Part shown: positions 1 to 7,876 of the stretch, piece after piece | Layout: every line of letters starts with the position of its first letter | How positions within the stretch are numbered: the first letter of the stretch is position 1 | Assembly (NCBI GenBank): GCA_023423535.1 | Contig: JAFAFL010000048.1 | Location: forward strand, 23,207 to 87,206 | Direction: 5' to 3' | DNA length: 64,000 bases | Source: Pseudomonadota bacterium | GTDB lineage: Bacteria > Myxococcota > Myxococcia > Myxococcales > Myxococcaceae | The notes under the pieces: model-generated | The model's input: only the letters and a program-made list of their open reading frames with translations | Told to the model about the DNA's origin: nothing | The model's database searches: none | Made by a program: the position numbers and the translations under genes

Positions 1-1362
1 ACCTGCGTGGTGCCGCCGCCGACGACGCTGAGCGCCGACTGGAACTACAACGTGGCGCCGGATCCGGTGCTCGGCGCGCGCGAGAAGCTGCACGACTACG
101 TGCTCGATGCCGACGGGCGCATGGCGATGACCGGCTTCATGCAGCGGCTGGTGGTGAACGCAGGCACGCCGGCAGTGAAGCGGCTCGAGAACACAGCCGC
201 GCGCCGCTGCGTGCTCTGGAACAGGCGCGTCACCTGCGCGGACCTCTGGGAGTACGACATCCCCGGCGGGCTGGTGAACGGGACGGTCGCGCCGCTGGAT
301 GCGGAAGGCCGGCCGCTGTGGCGCTTCCGGCTGCAGGCGCACCGGCCGGCGTACGTGCAGGAGACGGACACGCTCTTCCTCGCGCGGCTGGTGGTGATGG
401 GACCGGATCGGCTCGCGGCGATCTACGAGGCCTATCCGCGCAACAGCCCGAACGGCACGAACTGCCGCATGTACTACCTCGCGGTGCTCGACGCGGCGGG
501 CGGGCTCGTCTCCTCGAGCCGCATCCAGGATCCGTTCCTCACCATGTGCAACCACCCGCACCCCTACGGCGCGGCGGCGGACATCGCGGGGAACCTCTAC
601 ATCTCCTTCTCGCCGTCGTCGGAGGGCTCGGCGCCGCTCTACGCGCAGAGCCCGTCGCTGCTGCTCTCCTACGACCGCAACGGGACGCTGCGGTGGAAGC
701 GCACGGACGTGCACCCCGGCGGTGAGCTCGCGGTGGTGGGCAACCTCCTCTGGAGCGAGGGCTCGACGACCCCGCTGAACACGGCGACCGGCGTGGCGAT
801 CCCGGCGGTGGGCGGGCTGCGTGAGCAGGTGGGCCGCGCGGTGGTGACGATCGACCGCTACGTCTCCAGCCCCTGGTTCTCCTTTGCCGGCGCCACCGAG
901 CTCCACGGCTACAAGCACTCCAGCGAACGCGCGTGGACCTATTCGCTGACGGACCCCGGAGACACCTTCCTCACCCGCGAGCTGCGCCTCGCCTCCTGGC
1001 ATCCGCGCGCGCAGGCCCAGCGCCGCGAGGCCGTGCTCGCCTTCGCGCGATTGGGTGGCCAGCAGAGTCTCCTCGCGGTGGATCCTTCACAGGGCAAGGA
1101 ACTCTGGCGCTGCGCGGTGGACGCGCCCATCTCCACGCTGCCGCAGCTCTTCGACGTGGCGCAGGACCGCCTGGTGATGATGGCCGACGCCGAGTTCGGC
1201 GGTGATGGCGATCCCCCGTACGCGAACAGCCACGCCACCTTCTGGCGCTTCCCGCTCACCGGCGTGGGTCACTCCCGCTCCCCGTGGCCCGGGACCTGGG
1301 GAGGCCCCGCCCGCGACCACCTCGAGAAGGGCGCGCTGTTGCCGGTGACGCCGGGGAACTGA
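1..1362 (+). CDS. PQQ-like beta-propeller protein, 5'-truncated by the window edge
   Basis: The reading frame is open from the first base, so the true start lies outside the window; the first in-window start codon (GTG at 7) is probably internal. The visible 453 residues show the repeated short strands and Trp/Gly-rich turns of a PQQ-like or quinoprotein-type beta-propeller, for example 'LRWKRTDVHPGGELAVVGN', 'SLLAVDPSQGKELWRC' and 'GTWGGPARDHLEKG'. The pattern 'G..LW' recurs about once per blade. No catalytic motif is visible. Paired Cys (e.g. 'NGTNCRMYY', 'LTMCNHP') suggest an exported protein with disulfides. Proteins of this type are common myxobacterial surface lipoproteins, but the signal peptide is not in view, so location is inferred. 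Confidence 0.6.
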   Translation, partial: TCVVPPPTTLSADWNYNVAPDPVLGAREKLHDYVLDADGRMAMTGFMQRLVVNAGTPAVKRLENTAARRCVLWNRRVTCADLWEYDIPGGLVNGTVAPLDAEGRPLWRFRLQAHRPAYVQETDTLFLARLVVMGPDRLAAIYEAYPRNSPNGTNCRMYYLAVLDAAGGLVSSSRIQDPFLTMCNHPHPYGAAADIAGNLYISFSPSSEGSAPLYAQSPSLLLSYDRNGTLRWKRTDVHPGGELAVVGNLLWSEGSTTPLNTATGVAIPAVGGLREQVGRAVVTIDRYVSSPWFSFAGATELHGYKHSSERAWTYSLTDPGDTFLTRELRLASWHPRAQAQRREAVLAFARLGGQQSLLAVDPSQGKELWRCAVDAPISTLPQLFDVAQDRLVMMADAEFGGDGDPPYANSHATFWRFPLTGVGHSRSPWPGTWGGPARDHLEKGALLPVTPGN

Positions 1363-1385
1363 GGAGAGGCCGTACACGCCGTCTG

Positions 1386-1414
1386 TTCACGGCGTTCATT
1401 TTCAAACATACTGT
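1386..1414 (+). promoter_or_regulatory. Candidate sigma-70-type promoter of the DUF6361/PLD/helicase operon
   Basis: TTCACG (1386-1391), a 17-bp spacer and TACTGT (1409-1414) lie in an unusually AT-rich patch of this GC-rich DNA, about 30 bp upstream of the first start codon. A purine-rich run (AGGGGGAAG) then precedes the ATG at 1447. The match to consensus is partial (4/6 and 3/6), so this is inference from spacing and base composition. Confidence 0.35.
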
Positions 1415-1446
1415 CGCGCATTTCCTGAAACAGGGGGAAGCACGAC

Positions 1447-2682
1447 ATGCCGTCCAGCTTCACGTGGCTCGACCACACCGACGGGGACCGGCGCCGCGTC
1501 CTCGAGGCGGTGGAGCGCTTCAAGGAGACCGGCACCCGCGATGAATTGGGGCTGGGAACCATCCGCGACGCCTTCGCGGACCTGCTGTTCCCGGGCACGA
1601 GCACCATCCAGACACGTGCCCGCTACTTCCTCTTCATCCCGTGGATGTACGCGCAGCTTCATCAGAAGCGCGTCTCCGCGGACAAGGTGGTCGACCGCGC
1701 GCGGAAGGAGGAGGTCCGCCTCCGCGACAGCCTCCTGCAGAGCGAAGACGACGACGGCGTCATCGGCAAGGTCGCGGGCGCGGCCCTCAAGCGCCTGCCG
1801 AGCAACACCTACTGGAACGGCCTCGCCGTGTGGCGCATCCGCCAGTTCGGTGGGTCGCAGGAGGACTACCACCGCTTCTTCGATCGCTTCCCGCTGCCGG
1901 GCGAGGGCGGCACGGACGACGACGGTGAGTCACTGGAGGCAGGCGCCCGCCCGGCATGGCATCCGCACCTTCCGCCGGTCCCCGACGACTTCCCGAACAA
2001 CGCGAGCTTCGCACTCACGCCCGACGAGGCCGTCTATCTCTCCGAGCGCATCTGCTGCGCTGCGCCTCGCTCGCTGCTGGCGTTCCTCGTGCGTCGGGCG
2101 CAGAGCCTCGAGGCACCCTTCGCCTGGGCGCATCCGCAGTTCGCGGAGTTCCCGGAGTCGGTCCAGCAGCTCCTCGAGCACGGCCGGCTCCTGTCCGAGG
2201 CCATGCACGGCGCAGCAATCCTCTACAACCTGATGCTCTCCGAGCAGCTCCCGGAGGGAGAGCGGAGGACGTCGCTCGTGGAGTGGTTCCGCGCGCGGCT
2301 CGACGAGTGGGTGAACGAGCTGGAGCCCCGTCAGCCCGCGCTGCAGAGCTGGGACCTCAAGGCCTTCTGGCTCATCGTGCAGCAGCGGACCGCGGTGAGT
2401 CCCACCACGCGGCAGTTCGTCGAGCGGTGGCTCGCGCTCGCTCCGTGGAGGAGCCCGTCGATGGTGGCCGACAATGTGGCCGCGCGCGCTCTCATCCGCG
2501 ACCGCGAGCGCCGCCTGAAGGGGCCGCGTGCACGTCTCGGAAACACGAGGGCGTTGGAGCTCTGGAACGGTGCCTCGGGCATCGCGCGACTCTCCTACCG
2601 GTGGCCCAGCGCGGTCTCGATCCTCACCGACATCCACGCCGCGCTTCCGGGGCGCAAGGGAGCCTCCCATGCTGTCGCCTGA
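1447..2682 (+). CDS. DUF6361 family protein, first gene of a putative defence operon
   Basis: A 411-residue soluble protein. The N-terminus has the signature I associate with DUF6361: 'WLDHTDGDRRRVLEAVERF', then 'GTRDELGLGTIRDAFADLLF', then 'PGTSTIQTRARYFLFIPWMY'. There is no signal peptide or membrane segment. The biochemical role of the family is unknown to me; the Arg/Trp-rich 'TRARYFLFIPW' block is its most distinctive part. The gene ends inside the next one: its TGA (2680-2682) lies beyond the downstream ATG at 2669, a 14-bp overlap indicating translational coupling. Joined to a phospholipase D-like protein and a large helicase, it looks like part of a DNA-directed defence or restriction complex. 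That function is inferred from gene partnership only. Confidence 0.75.
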   Translation: MPSSFTWLDHTDGDRRRVLEAVERFKETGTRDELGLGTIRDAFADLLFPGTSTIQTRARYFLFIPWMYAQLHQKRVSADKVVDRARKEEVRLRDSLLQSEDDDGVIGKVAGAALKRLPSNTYWNGLAVWRIRQFGGSQEDYHRFFDRFPLPGEGGTDDDGESLEAGARPAWHPHLPPVPDDFPNNASFALTPDEAVYLSERICCAAPRSLLAFLVRRAQSLEAPFAWAHPQFAEFPESVQQLLEHGRLLSEAMHGAAILYNLMLSEQLPEGERRTSLVEWFRARLDEWVNELEPRQPALQSWDLKAFWLIVQQRTAVSPTTRQFVERWLALAPWRSPSMVADNVAARALIRDRERRLKGPRARLGNTRALELWNGASGIARLSYRWPSAVSILTDIHAALPGRKGASHAVA

Positions 2683-4552
2683 CACCCGCCGCGTGCTGCT
2701 CGAGGCCCTGCGTCCTCCTCCGGGCTTCCGCATCGACCGCGCGATCGCCACCACCTACAGCCTCGATCTGATGGCGCTGCTGACCGCGCCGCTCGCCTTC
2801 TCCCTCTTCGACGGCATGTCCTCTGCTGACGGTGCCGGACGGACCGACGACGTGGTGGAGCGGATGAATCCGCTCGCCCTGCTCGAGGCGGCGCGGTCCT
2901 ACGCCGAGCGCACCACCGTGTTCTGTCAGAGCGCGCAGATCTCTGCGCCGCCGAAGTTCCAACGGCTGCTGACGTACCTCGAGGAGTCGGTGGTGGAGGT
3001 CAACGCGCCCTCGCCGAGCGGGGTGTTCCATCCGAAGCTGTGGGCGCTGCGGATGGTCGGTGATGAGGAGCAGGTCGCGTATCGCGTCCTCTGCTCATCG
3101 AGGAACCTCACCTTCGATCCCTCGTGGGACACGCTGCTCGTGCTCGACGGGGAGCTGACAGGACGTGAACGTGCGTTCGCGGCAAACCGGCCGCTCGCCG
3201 ACTTCTTTGCAGCGTTGCCGTCGCTCGCGGTGACGCCACCGAAAGCGCGGGTGCTCGAGTCCATCGCGCTCGTCTCCGAAGAGCTGGCACGGGTCCGCTT
3301 CGAGCTGCCTCACCCGTTCGACGAGCTCTCCTTCCATCCGATGGGGATCGGCCGGTACACGAAGCCGCCCATCCCGGAGTCGAAGCGCGCGCTCATCGTG
3401 TCGCCGTTCGTCTCGGCCACCGCGCTCGAGGCGATGGCGGAAGGAGGGGTACTCGTCTCGCGCGCGGAGGAGCTGGCGAACCTGTCGGCCGAGGCCCTCG
3501 CGCCCTTCGAGGTGCACGTGCTCCATGACGGCGCGGAGCTTCTGGAAGACGGCGAGACGGAGGCCTCTTCCGGCACCGAGTTCCGTCCGCCGCCCACCGG
3601 ACTGCACGCCAAGCTCGTCGTTCAAGACGACGGCTGGAACGCGCACGTCTGGACCGGATCGATGAACGCGACGAATGCCGCGCTGCACCAGAACGTGGAG
3701 TTCATGGTGCAGCTCACGGGGAAGAAGAGCCAGGTCGGCATCGACGCCTTCCTCGACGGTCGCAAGGGCGAAGCAGGGCTGCGCACCATCCTCTCCGAGT
3801 GGGCCCCGAACGAAGCCGTCGAAGGCGACTCGGCGGTACTGGCGCTGGAGGAGCGGCTGACGGCGGTGCGTCGGGTGCTCGCGAGGACCCGCTGGACTGC
3901 GCGTGTGGACCCGGGGCCGGAGGGCGCGACGTGGAGCGTTCGGCTGCGCGCAGAGGGAGCCCTTCCGCTGGAAGCACTGGGAGAGGTGCGGGTGGAGCTG
4001 TGGCCCATCTCCGTGCCCCGCGACACCTTTGCAAGGACCGCGAACGTCGGCGAAGGGGGCCTGTCGGTGGAGTTCGCAGGCCTCAGCTACGTCGCCCTCA
4101 CGAGCTTCTTCGCCGTCTCTCTGAGCCTGACCGACGGTGAGCACCTGGAAGAGCAGGTCTTCGTCGTGAATGCCCGGCTCGAGAACGCGCCGGCCAACCG
4201 CGCTGCGCGAGTGCTGCAGGACCTGCTCGACGACCCAGCGAAGGTGCTTCGCTTCTTGAGGATGCTGCTCGCCGCGGAACCCTTCGAAGCGCTGGGCACC
4301 CTCGCGCAGCTCGGCGAGGGAGGACCCGGGTCACTCGCTTCCGGTCCGAGCGGCTCGTCCGAAGCTCCGCTGCTGGAGGCCATGGTGAGGGCGCTCCATC
4401 AGGACCCATCGCGGCTCGACGCCATCGCCCTCGTGGTGCGCGACCTGCTCTCGACCGAGGAGGGCCGTCGCCTCTTGCCTCCCACCTTCCTCGACGCCTG
4501 GGAGCCGGTCTGGCAGGCGCGCCTCACGATTGGAAAGGGGGTGGCCGCGTGA
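2669..4552 (+). CDS. Phospholipase D-like (HKD superfamily) protein
   Basis: A 627-residue protein read from ATG 2669, chosen because an AAGGGAG ribosome-binding site sits about 6 bp upstream and the frame further upstream is only a shadow of the preceding gene. It has two HxK half-sites typical of the PLD superfamily. The first is 'HPKLW' (H121, K123) followed by 'SSRNLTFDP' near residue 146. The second is 'GLHAKLVVQDD' (H313, K315) followed by 'TGSMNATNAAL' near residue 333. In defence systems this fold usually serves as a nuclease (compare DrmC of DISARM and PLD proteins in Dpd clusters), so cleavage of nucleic acid is the likeliest role; lipid hydrolysis is less likely beside a helicase. 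Its TGA overlaps the downstream GTG by 4 bp. Confidence 0.75.
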   Translation: MLSPDTRRVLLEALRPPPGFRIDRAIATTYSLDLMALLTAPLAFSLFDGMSSADGAGRTDDVVERMNPLALLEAARSYAERTTVFCQSAQISAPPKFQRLLTYLEESVVEVNAPSPSGVFHPKLWALRMVGDEEQVAYRVLCSSRNLTFDPSWDTLLVLDGELTGRERAFAANRPLADFFAALPSLAVTPPKARVLESIALVSEELARVRFELPHPFDELSFHPMGIGRYTKPPIPESKRALIVSPFVSATALEAMAEGGVLVSRAEELANLSAEALAPFEVHVLHDGAELLEDGETEASSGTEFRPPPTGLHAKLVVQDDGWNAHVWTGSMNATNAALHQNVEFMVQLTGKKSQVGIDAFLDGRKGEAGLRTILSEWAPNEAVEGDSAVLALEERLTAVRRVLARTRWTARVDPGPEGATWSVRLRAEGALPLEALGEVRVELWPISVPRDTFARTANVGEGGLSVEFAGLSYVALTSFFAVSLSLTDGEHLEEQVFVVNARLENAPANRAARVLQDLLDDPAKVLRFLRMLLAAEPFEALGTLAQLGEGGPGSLASGPSGSSEAPLLEAMVRALHQDPSRLDAIALVVRDLLSTEEGRRLLPPTFLDAWEPVWQARLTIGKGVAA

Positions 4553-7500
4553 GCCACTCGACGCGCGAAGAGATCTTGAACGAGGCCGCGGAGGCGCTCG
4601 CGGGGCTGAAGGACTTCCAGCGGGACACGGTCGAGTACGTGTTCGAGCAGCTCTACCTGCCGGGTGGCTCCGGCCGCTTCCTCGTGGCGGACGAGGTGGG
4701 GCTCGGCAAGACCCTCATCGCGCGAGGCGTGGTCGCCCGCACGATCGAGCACCTGCGCGAAACCGTGGAGCGATTGGACATCGTCTACGTCTGCTCCAAC
4801 GCGGACATCGCCCGCCAGAACATCAACCGCCTGCGGATCGGCAAGCAGCACGTCCAGCTGTCCACGCGACTCACCCTGCTGCCTCGGGACGCGCGGCTGT
4901 TGAAGCAGTCTCCTTCGAGGATCAACTTCGTCTCGTTCACGCCGGCGACGTCGTTCGACCTGAGCAGCGGCCTGGGTCATCAGGACGAGCGCGCGCTCCT
5001 CTACGCCCTGCTCTCGGACATGTGGGGTCTGGGCAAGGCGAAGGCGCCGATGAACGTGCTGCGGGGCGGGGCCGGTGAGGGCTTCTACGACCGTGCCCGC
5101 GCGGTGCGCGTGGCGGACTTCGACGCGAGCGCTGAGTGCAGGCGCTTCTTCGAGGAGGCGCTCTCGCGTCGCGCCGAGGCCGCCGCCGCCCGAGGTGAAC
5201 CCGACCTTCGTTCGCGTTTCGAGCAGCTCTGCAACGCCTACTCACGCACCGACCGGAACATCGACGGCGAGACCTCACGAGAGCGTTCGCGGGTGGTGGG
5301 AGAGCTCAGGTCGGCGCTCGCGGCTGCGTGCGTCGGGATGCTCGAGCCCGACCTGGTGATCCTCGACGAGTTCCAGCGGTTCAGCCACCTGCTCGACGGC
5401 GACGACGAAGCTGCGGAGCTGGCCCGTGCCCTCTTTGACTTCCCGGAGGTGCGCACGCTGCTGCTCTCCGCCACCCCGTACAAGATGTACACGGCAGCCG
5501 GCGAACTGGGCGGTGACGACCACTACCGGGACTTCGTGCGGACCGTGAAGTTCCTCGAGGGAGAGGGAAGCAGCGCGGCGCACCTCGACGCTTTGCTGAA
5601 GTCCTACCGCCAGTGCCTGCTCGACGTGGGCAACGCCGAGCGGCGGAAGGAGCTTCAGTCCATCCGGCTCAACCTCGAGCACCGGCTGCGCAACGTGATG
5701 GTGCGGACCGAGCGCCTCGCGGCCACGCCGGACCGCAACGGGATGTTGCGCTCGGTTCCGCCGAAGGGATCCGCGCTCACGCAGAAGGACGCCCTTGGAT
5801 ACGTGGCGCTCCAGAACGTCGCGGAGCGGTGCGATCACCACGACACGCTCGAGTACTGGAAGAGCGCGCCGTACGTCCTCAGCTTCATGGATGAGACCTA
5901 CAAGCTGAAGCGGGAACTCCTCGGCCGCAGCGCCGACGTCGAGCAGCGCTTCGGGCTCGCAAAGGCGCTCACCGGTCCTGGAAACCAGCTGCTGCCGTGG
6001 CGTCAGGTCGAGCGCTACGGCGAGGTGGACCCGGGCAACGCGCGGATGCGGGCACTGGCTGACCAGACGGTGGGTCAGGGCGCGCATCGGCTGCTCTGGA
6101 TTGCCCCCTCGCTGCCCTACTACCGGCTCCGTGGGCCGTGGGCGGAGGAGGGCGCCCGGGACTTCACCAAGCGCCTGGTGTTCACCTCGTGGAAGTTCGC
6201 ACCTCGAGCCATCGCCGCACTGCTGAGCTTCGAGGCCGAGAGGCGGATGCACGGTCGCGAGGAGGAGGGTGGATATTCGAGCGAGCGCCGCAGTCGCCGC
6301 GGCGGCGGGCTCCGCTTCCACGTCGCCGACGACCGGCCGACCGGTATGCCCGTCTTCGCGCTGCTGTACCCGAGCATGGCGCTGGCAAGGGCCTGCGACC
6401 CGCTGCGACTCGCGGCGGAAACCTTCGCCCACGGTGACGCAAAGACCGGCTTTGTGGATCTGGAGAGCGTCCTCGATGGAGCGCGAATGCACCTCGAAGT
6501 CGCTCTTCGCCGCCTGCCTCGCGGCCGGGAGGAGGGGCGCGTCGACGAGCGCTGGTATTGGGCAGCGCCTCTTCTTCTCGACCGGGAGCTGGCGCCGGAG
6601 GCGACGAAGCGCTGGTTCGATCGTGACGATCTCTCGTTCCACCTGGGCGAGGATGGCTCGGACGTGCACGACGCCGAGACCGACGGCTGGTGGGCGCACG
6701 TCGAGGCAGCGAAGAAGATGGTCGAGGAAGGCGGCCAGAGCCTCGGTCGCCGTCCGGATGACCTGGTCGAGGTCCTCGCGCAGATGGCCATCGCGTCCCC
6801 CGGCGTGACGCTTCTGCGATCGATGTTGCGGGTGTTGAACCTCCGCGTGGATGCGCTCCAGCACGAAGAGGGGCTTCAGATTCGCGACGCGGCCGCCTTG
6901 GCGGCGTCCGGATTCCGCTCCCTGTTCAACCAGCCGGAGGTGACCGAGCTCATCGAACGTGAGGCAAGGGGTGCGGCCAACCTCCCCTACTGGCGGAGTG
7001 TTCTGAGCTACTGCGCGGATGGGTGTCTCCAGAGTGTGCTCGACGAATACGCGCACGTCCTTCGTGACCACCTCGGGCTCACGTCCGCGGACGGCGGGAA
7101 GGTCCACGAGATCGCGCTGCACATCGCCGCGGCGCTTTCCCTCCGCACAGCGAGCCTCACGACCTACGACGTGGAGCCGAGCGAGAGCGGCCGCACCGTG
7201 ACGCAGCAGACCCGACGCATGCGCTGCCATTTCGCGCTTCGCTTCGGCGAGGAGAAGTCCGAAGACGGCACGGTCACCTCACGCGCGGACCTCGTGAGGA
7301 AGGCGTTCAACTCACCCTTCTGGCCGTTCGTGATGGCGACGACGTCGGTGGGTCAGGAGGGGCTCGACTTCCACACGTACTGCCACGCGGTGGTTCACTG
7401 GAACCTCCCGAGCAACCCGGTGGACCTCGAGCAGAGAGAAGGCCGCGTTCACCGGTACAAGGGCCACGCCGTGCGCAAGAACGTGGCGCGCACGCACGGG

Positions 7501-7863
7501 CTCGAAGCGCTCGGTGATGTGGCGCCGGACGTGTGGGAGAGGATGTTCGATCAGGCGCGCCGGGCCCGGTCTTCGACGGACTCGGACATCGTGCCGTACT
7601 GGGTGTACCCGACGGAGGACGGCGCCCGCATCGAACGTCACGTGCTCGCGCTGCCTCTGAGCCGCGAGTTCGAACGGATGGAGCTTTTGTCAAGATCTCT
7701 CGCGCTCTACCGGATGGTGTTCGGACAGCCGAGACAGGACGACCTGCTCAAGTACCTCATGGAGACGGTCGAACCGGAGGTGCTCAGCGAGGCGCTGACC
7801 GGTGCGCGGATCGATCTCTCTCCGCCACCCATGGTCGTCGCTACCGCGCGGCCCGCCAGCTGA
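4549..7863 (+). CDS. Large SF2 (SNF2/DEAD-like) helicase
   Basis: The 1104-residue product starts at GTG 4549 inside a GTGA overlap with the PLD gene, preceded by a G-rich site. Helicase motifs are in order: motif I/Walker A 'ADEVGLGKT' (47-55); motif II 'DEFQ' (273-276) in place of the usual DEAH; motif III 'SATP' (307-310); then after a long insert motif V 'TTSVGQEGLDF' (931-941) and motif VI 'QREGRVHR' (962-969), fitting QxxGRxxR. The long separation of the two RecA lobes, with a charged Arg/Gly linker ('SSERRSRRGGG'), resembles SNF2-like helicases of defence operons rather than replicative helicases. It probably translocates on DNA and directs the PLD partner; this is inferred from the operon. 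No methyltransferase lies beside it, so it is not an obvious DISARM or BREX locus. Confidence 0.85.
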   Translation: MSHSTREEILNEAAEALAGLKDFQRDTVEYVFEQLYLPGGSGRFLVADEVGLGKTLIARGVVARTIEHLRETVERLDIVYVCSNADIARQNINRLRIGKQHVQLSTRLTLLPRDARLLKQSPSRINFVSFTPATSFDLSSGLGHQDERALLYALLSDMWGLGKAKAPMNVLRGGAGEGFYDRARAVRVADFDASAECRRFFEEALSRRAEAAAARGEPDLRSRFEQLCNAYSRTDRNIDGETSRERSRVVGELRSALAAACVGMLEPDLVILDEFQRFSHLLDGDDEAAELARALFDFPEVRTLLLSATPYKMYTAAGELGGDDHYRDFVRTVKFLEGEGSSAAHLDALLKSYRQCLLDVGNAERRKELQSIRLNLEHRLRNVMVRTERLAATPDRNGMLRSVPPKGSALTQKDALGYVALQNVAERCDHHDTLEYWKSAPYVLSFMDETYKLKRELLGRSADVEQRFGLAKALTGPGNQLLPWRQVERYGEVDPGNARMRALADQTVGQGAHRLLWIAPSLPYYRLRGPWAEEGARDFTKRLVFTSWKFAPRAIAALLSFEAERRMHGREEEGGYSSERRSRRGGGLRFHVADDRPTGMPVFALLYPSMALARACDPLRLAAETFAHGDAKTGFVDLESVLDGARMHLEVALRRLPRGREEGRVDERWYWAAPLLLDRELAPEATKRWFDRDDLSFHLGEDGSDVHDAETDGWWAHVEAAKKMVEEGGQSLGRRPDDLVEVLAQMAIASPGVTLLRSMLRVLNLRVDALQHEEGLQIRDAAALAASGFRSLFNQPEVTELIEREARGAANLPYWRSVLSYCADGCLQSVLDEYAHVLRDHLGLTSADGGKVHEIALHIAAALSLRTASLTTYDVEPSESGRTVTQQTRRMRCHFALRFGEEKSEDGTVTSRADLVRKAFNSPFWPFVMATTSVGQEGLDFHTYCHAVVHWNLPSNPVDLEQREGRVHRYKGHAVRKNVARTHGLEALGDVAPDVWERMFDQARRARSSTDSDIVPYWVYPTEDGARIERHVLALPLSREFERMELLSRSLALYRMVFGQPRQDDLLKYLMETVEPEVLSEALTGARIDLSPPPMVVATARPAS

Positions 7864-7876
7864 CCGAGGCCATCTC

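Noticed and set aside
5275..7230. A 651-codon open frame on the minus strand opposite the helicase
   Set aside because: High GC makes long antisense frames common. The plus frame has ordered helicase motifs and the antisense translation has no recognisable domain. The same reasoning removed other long shadows, for example opposite dnaN, gyrB and the M16 genes.
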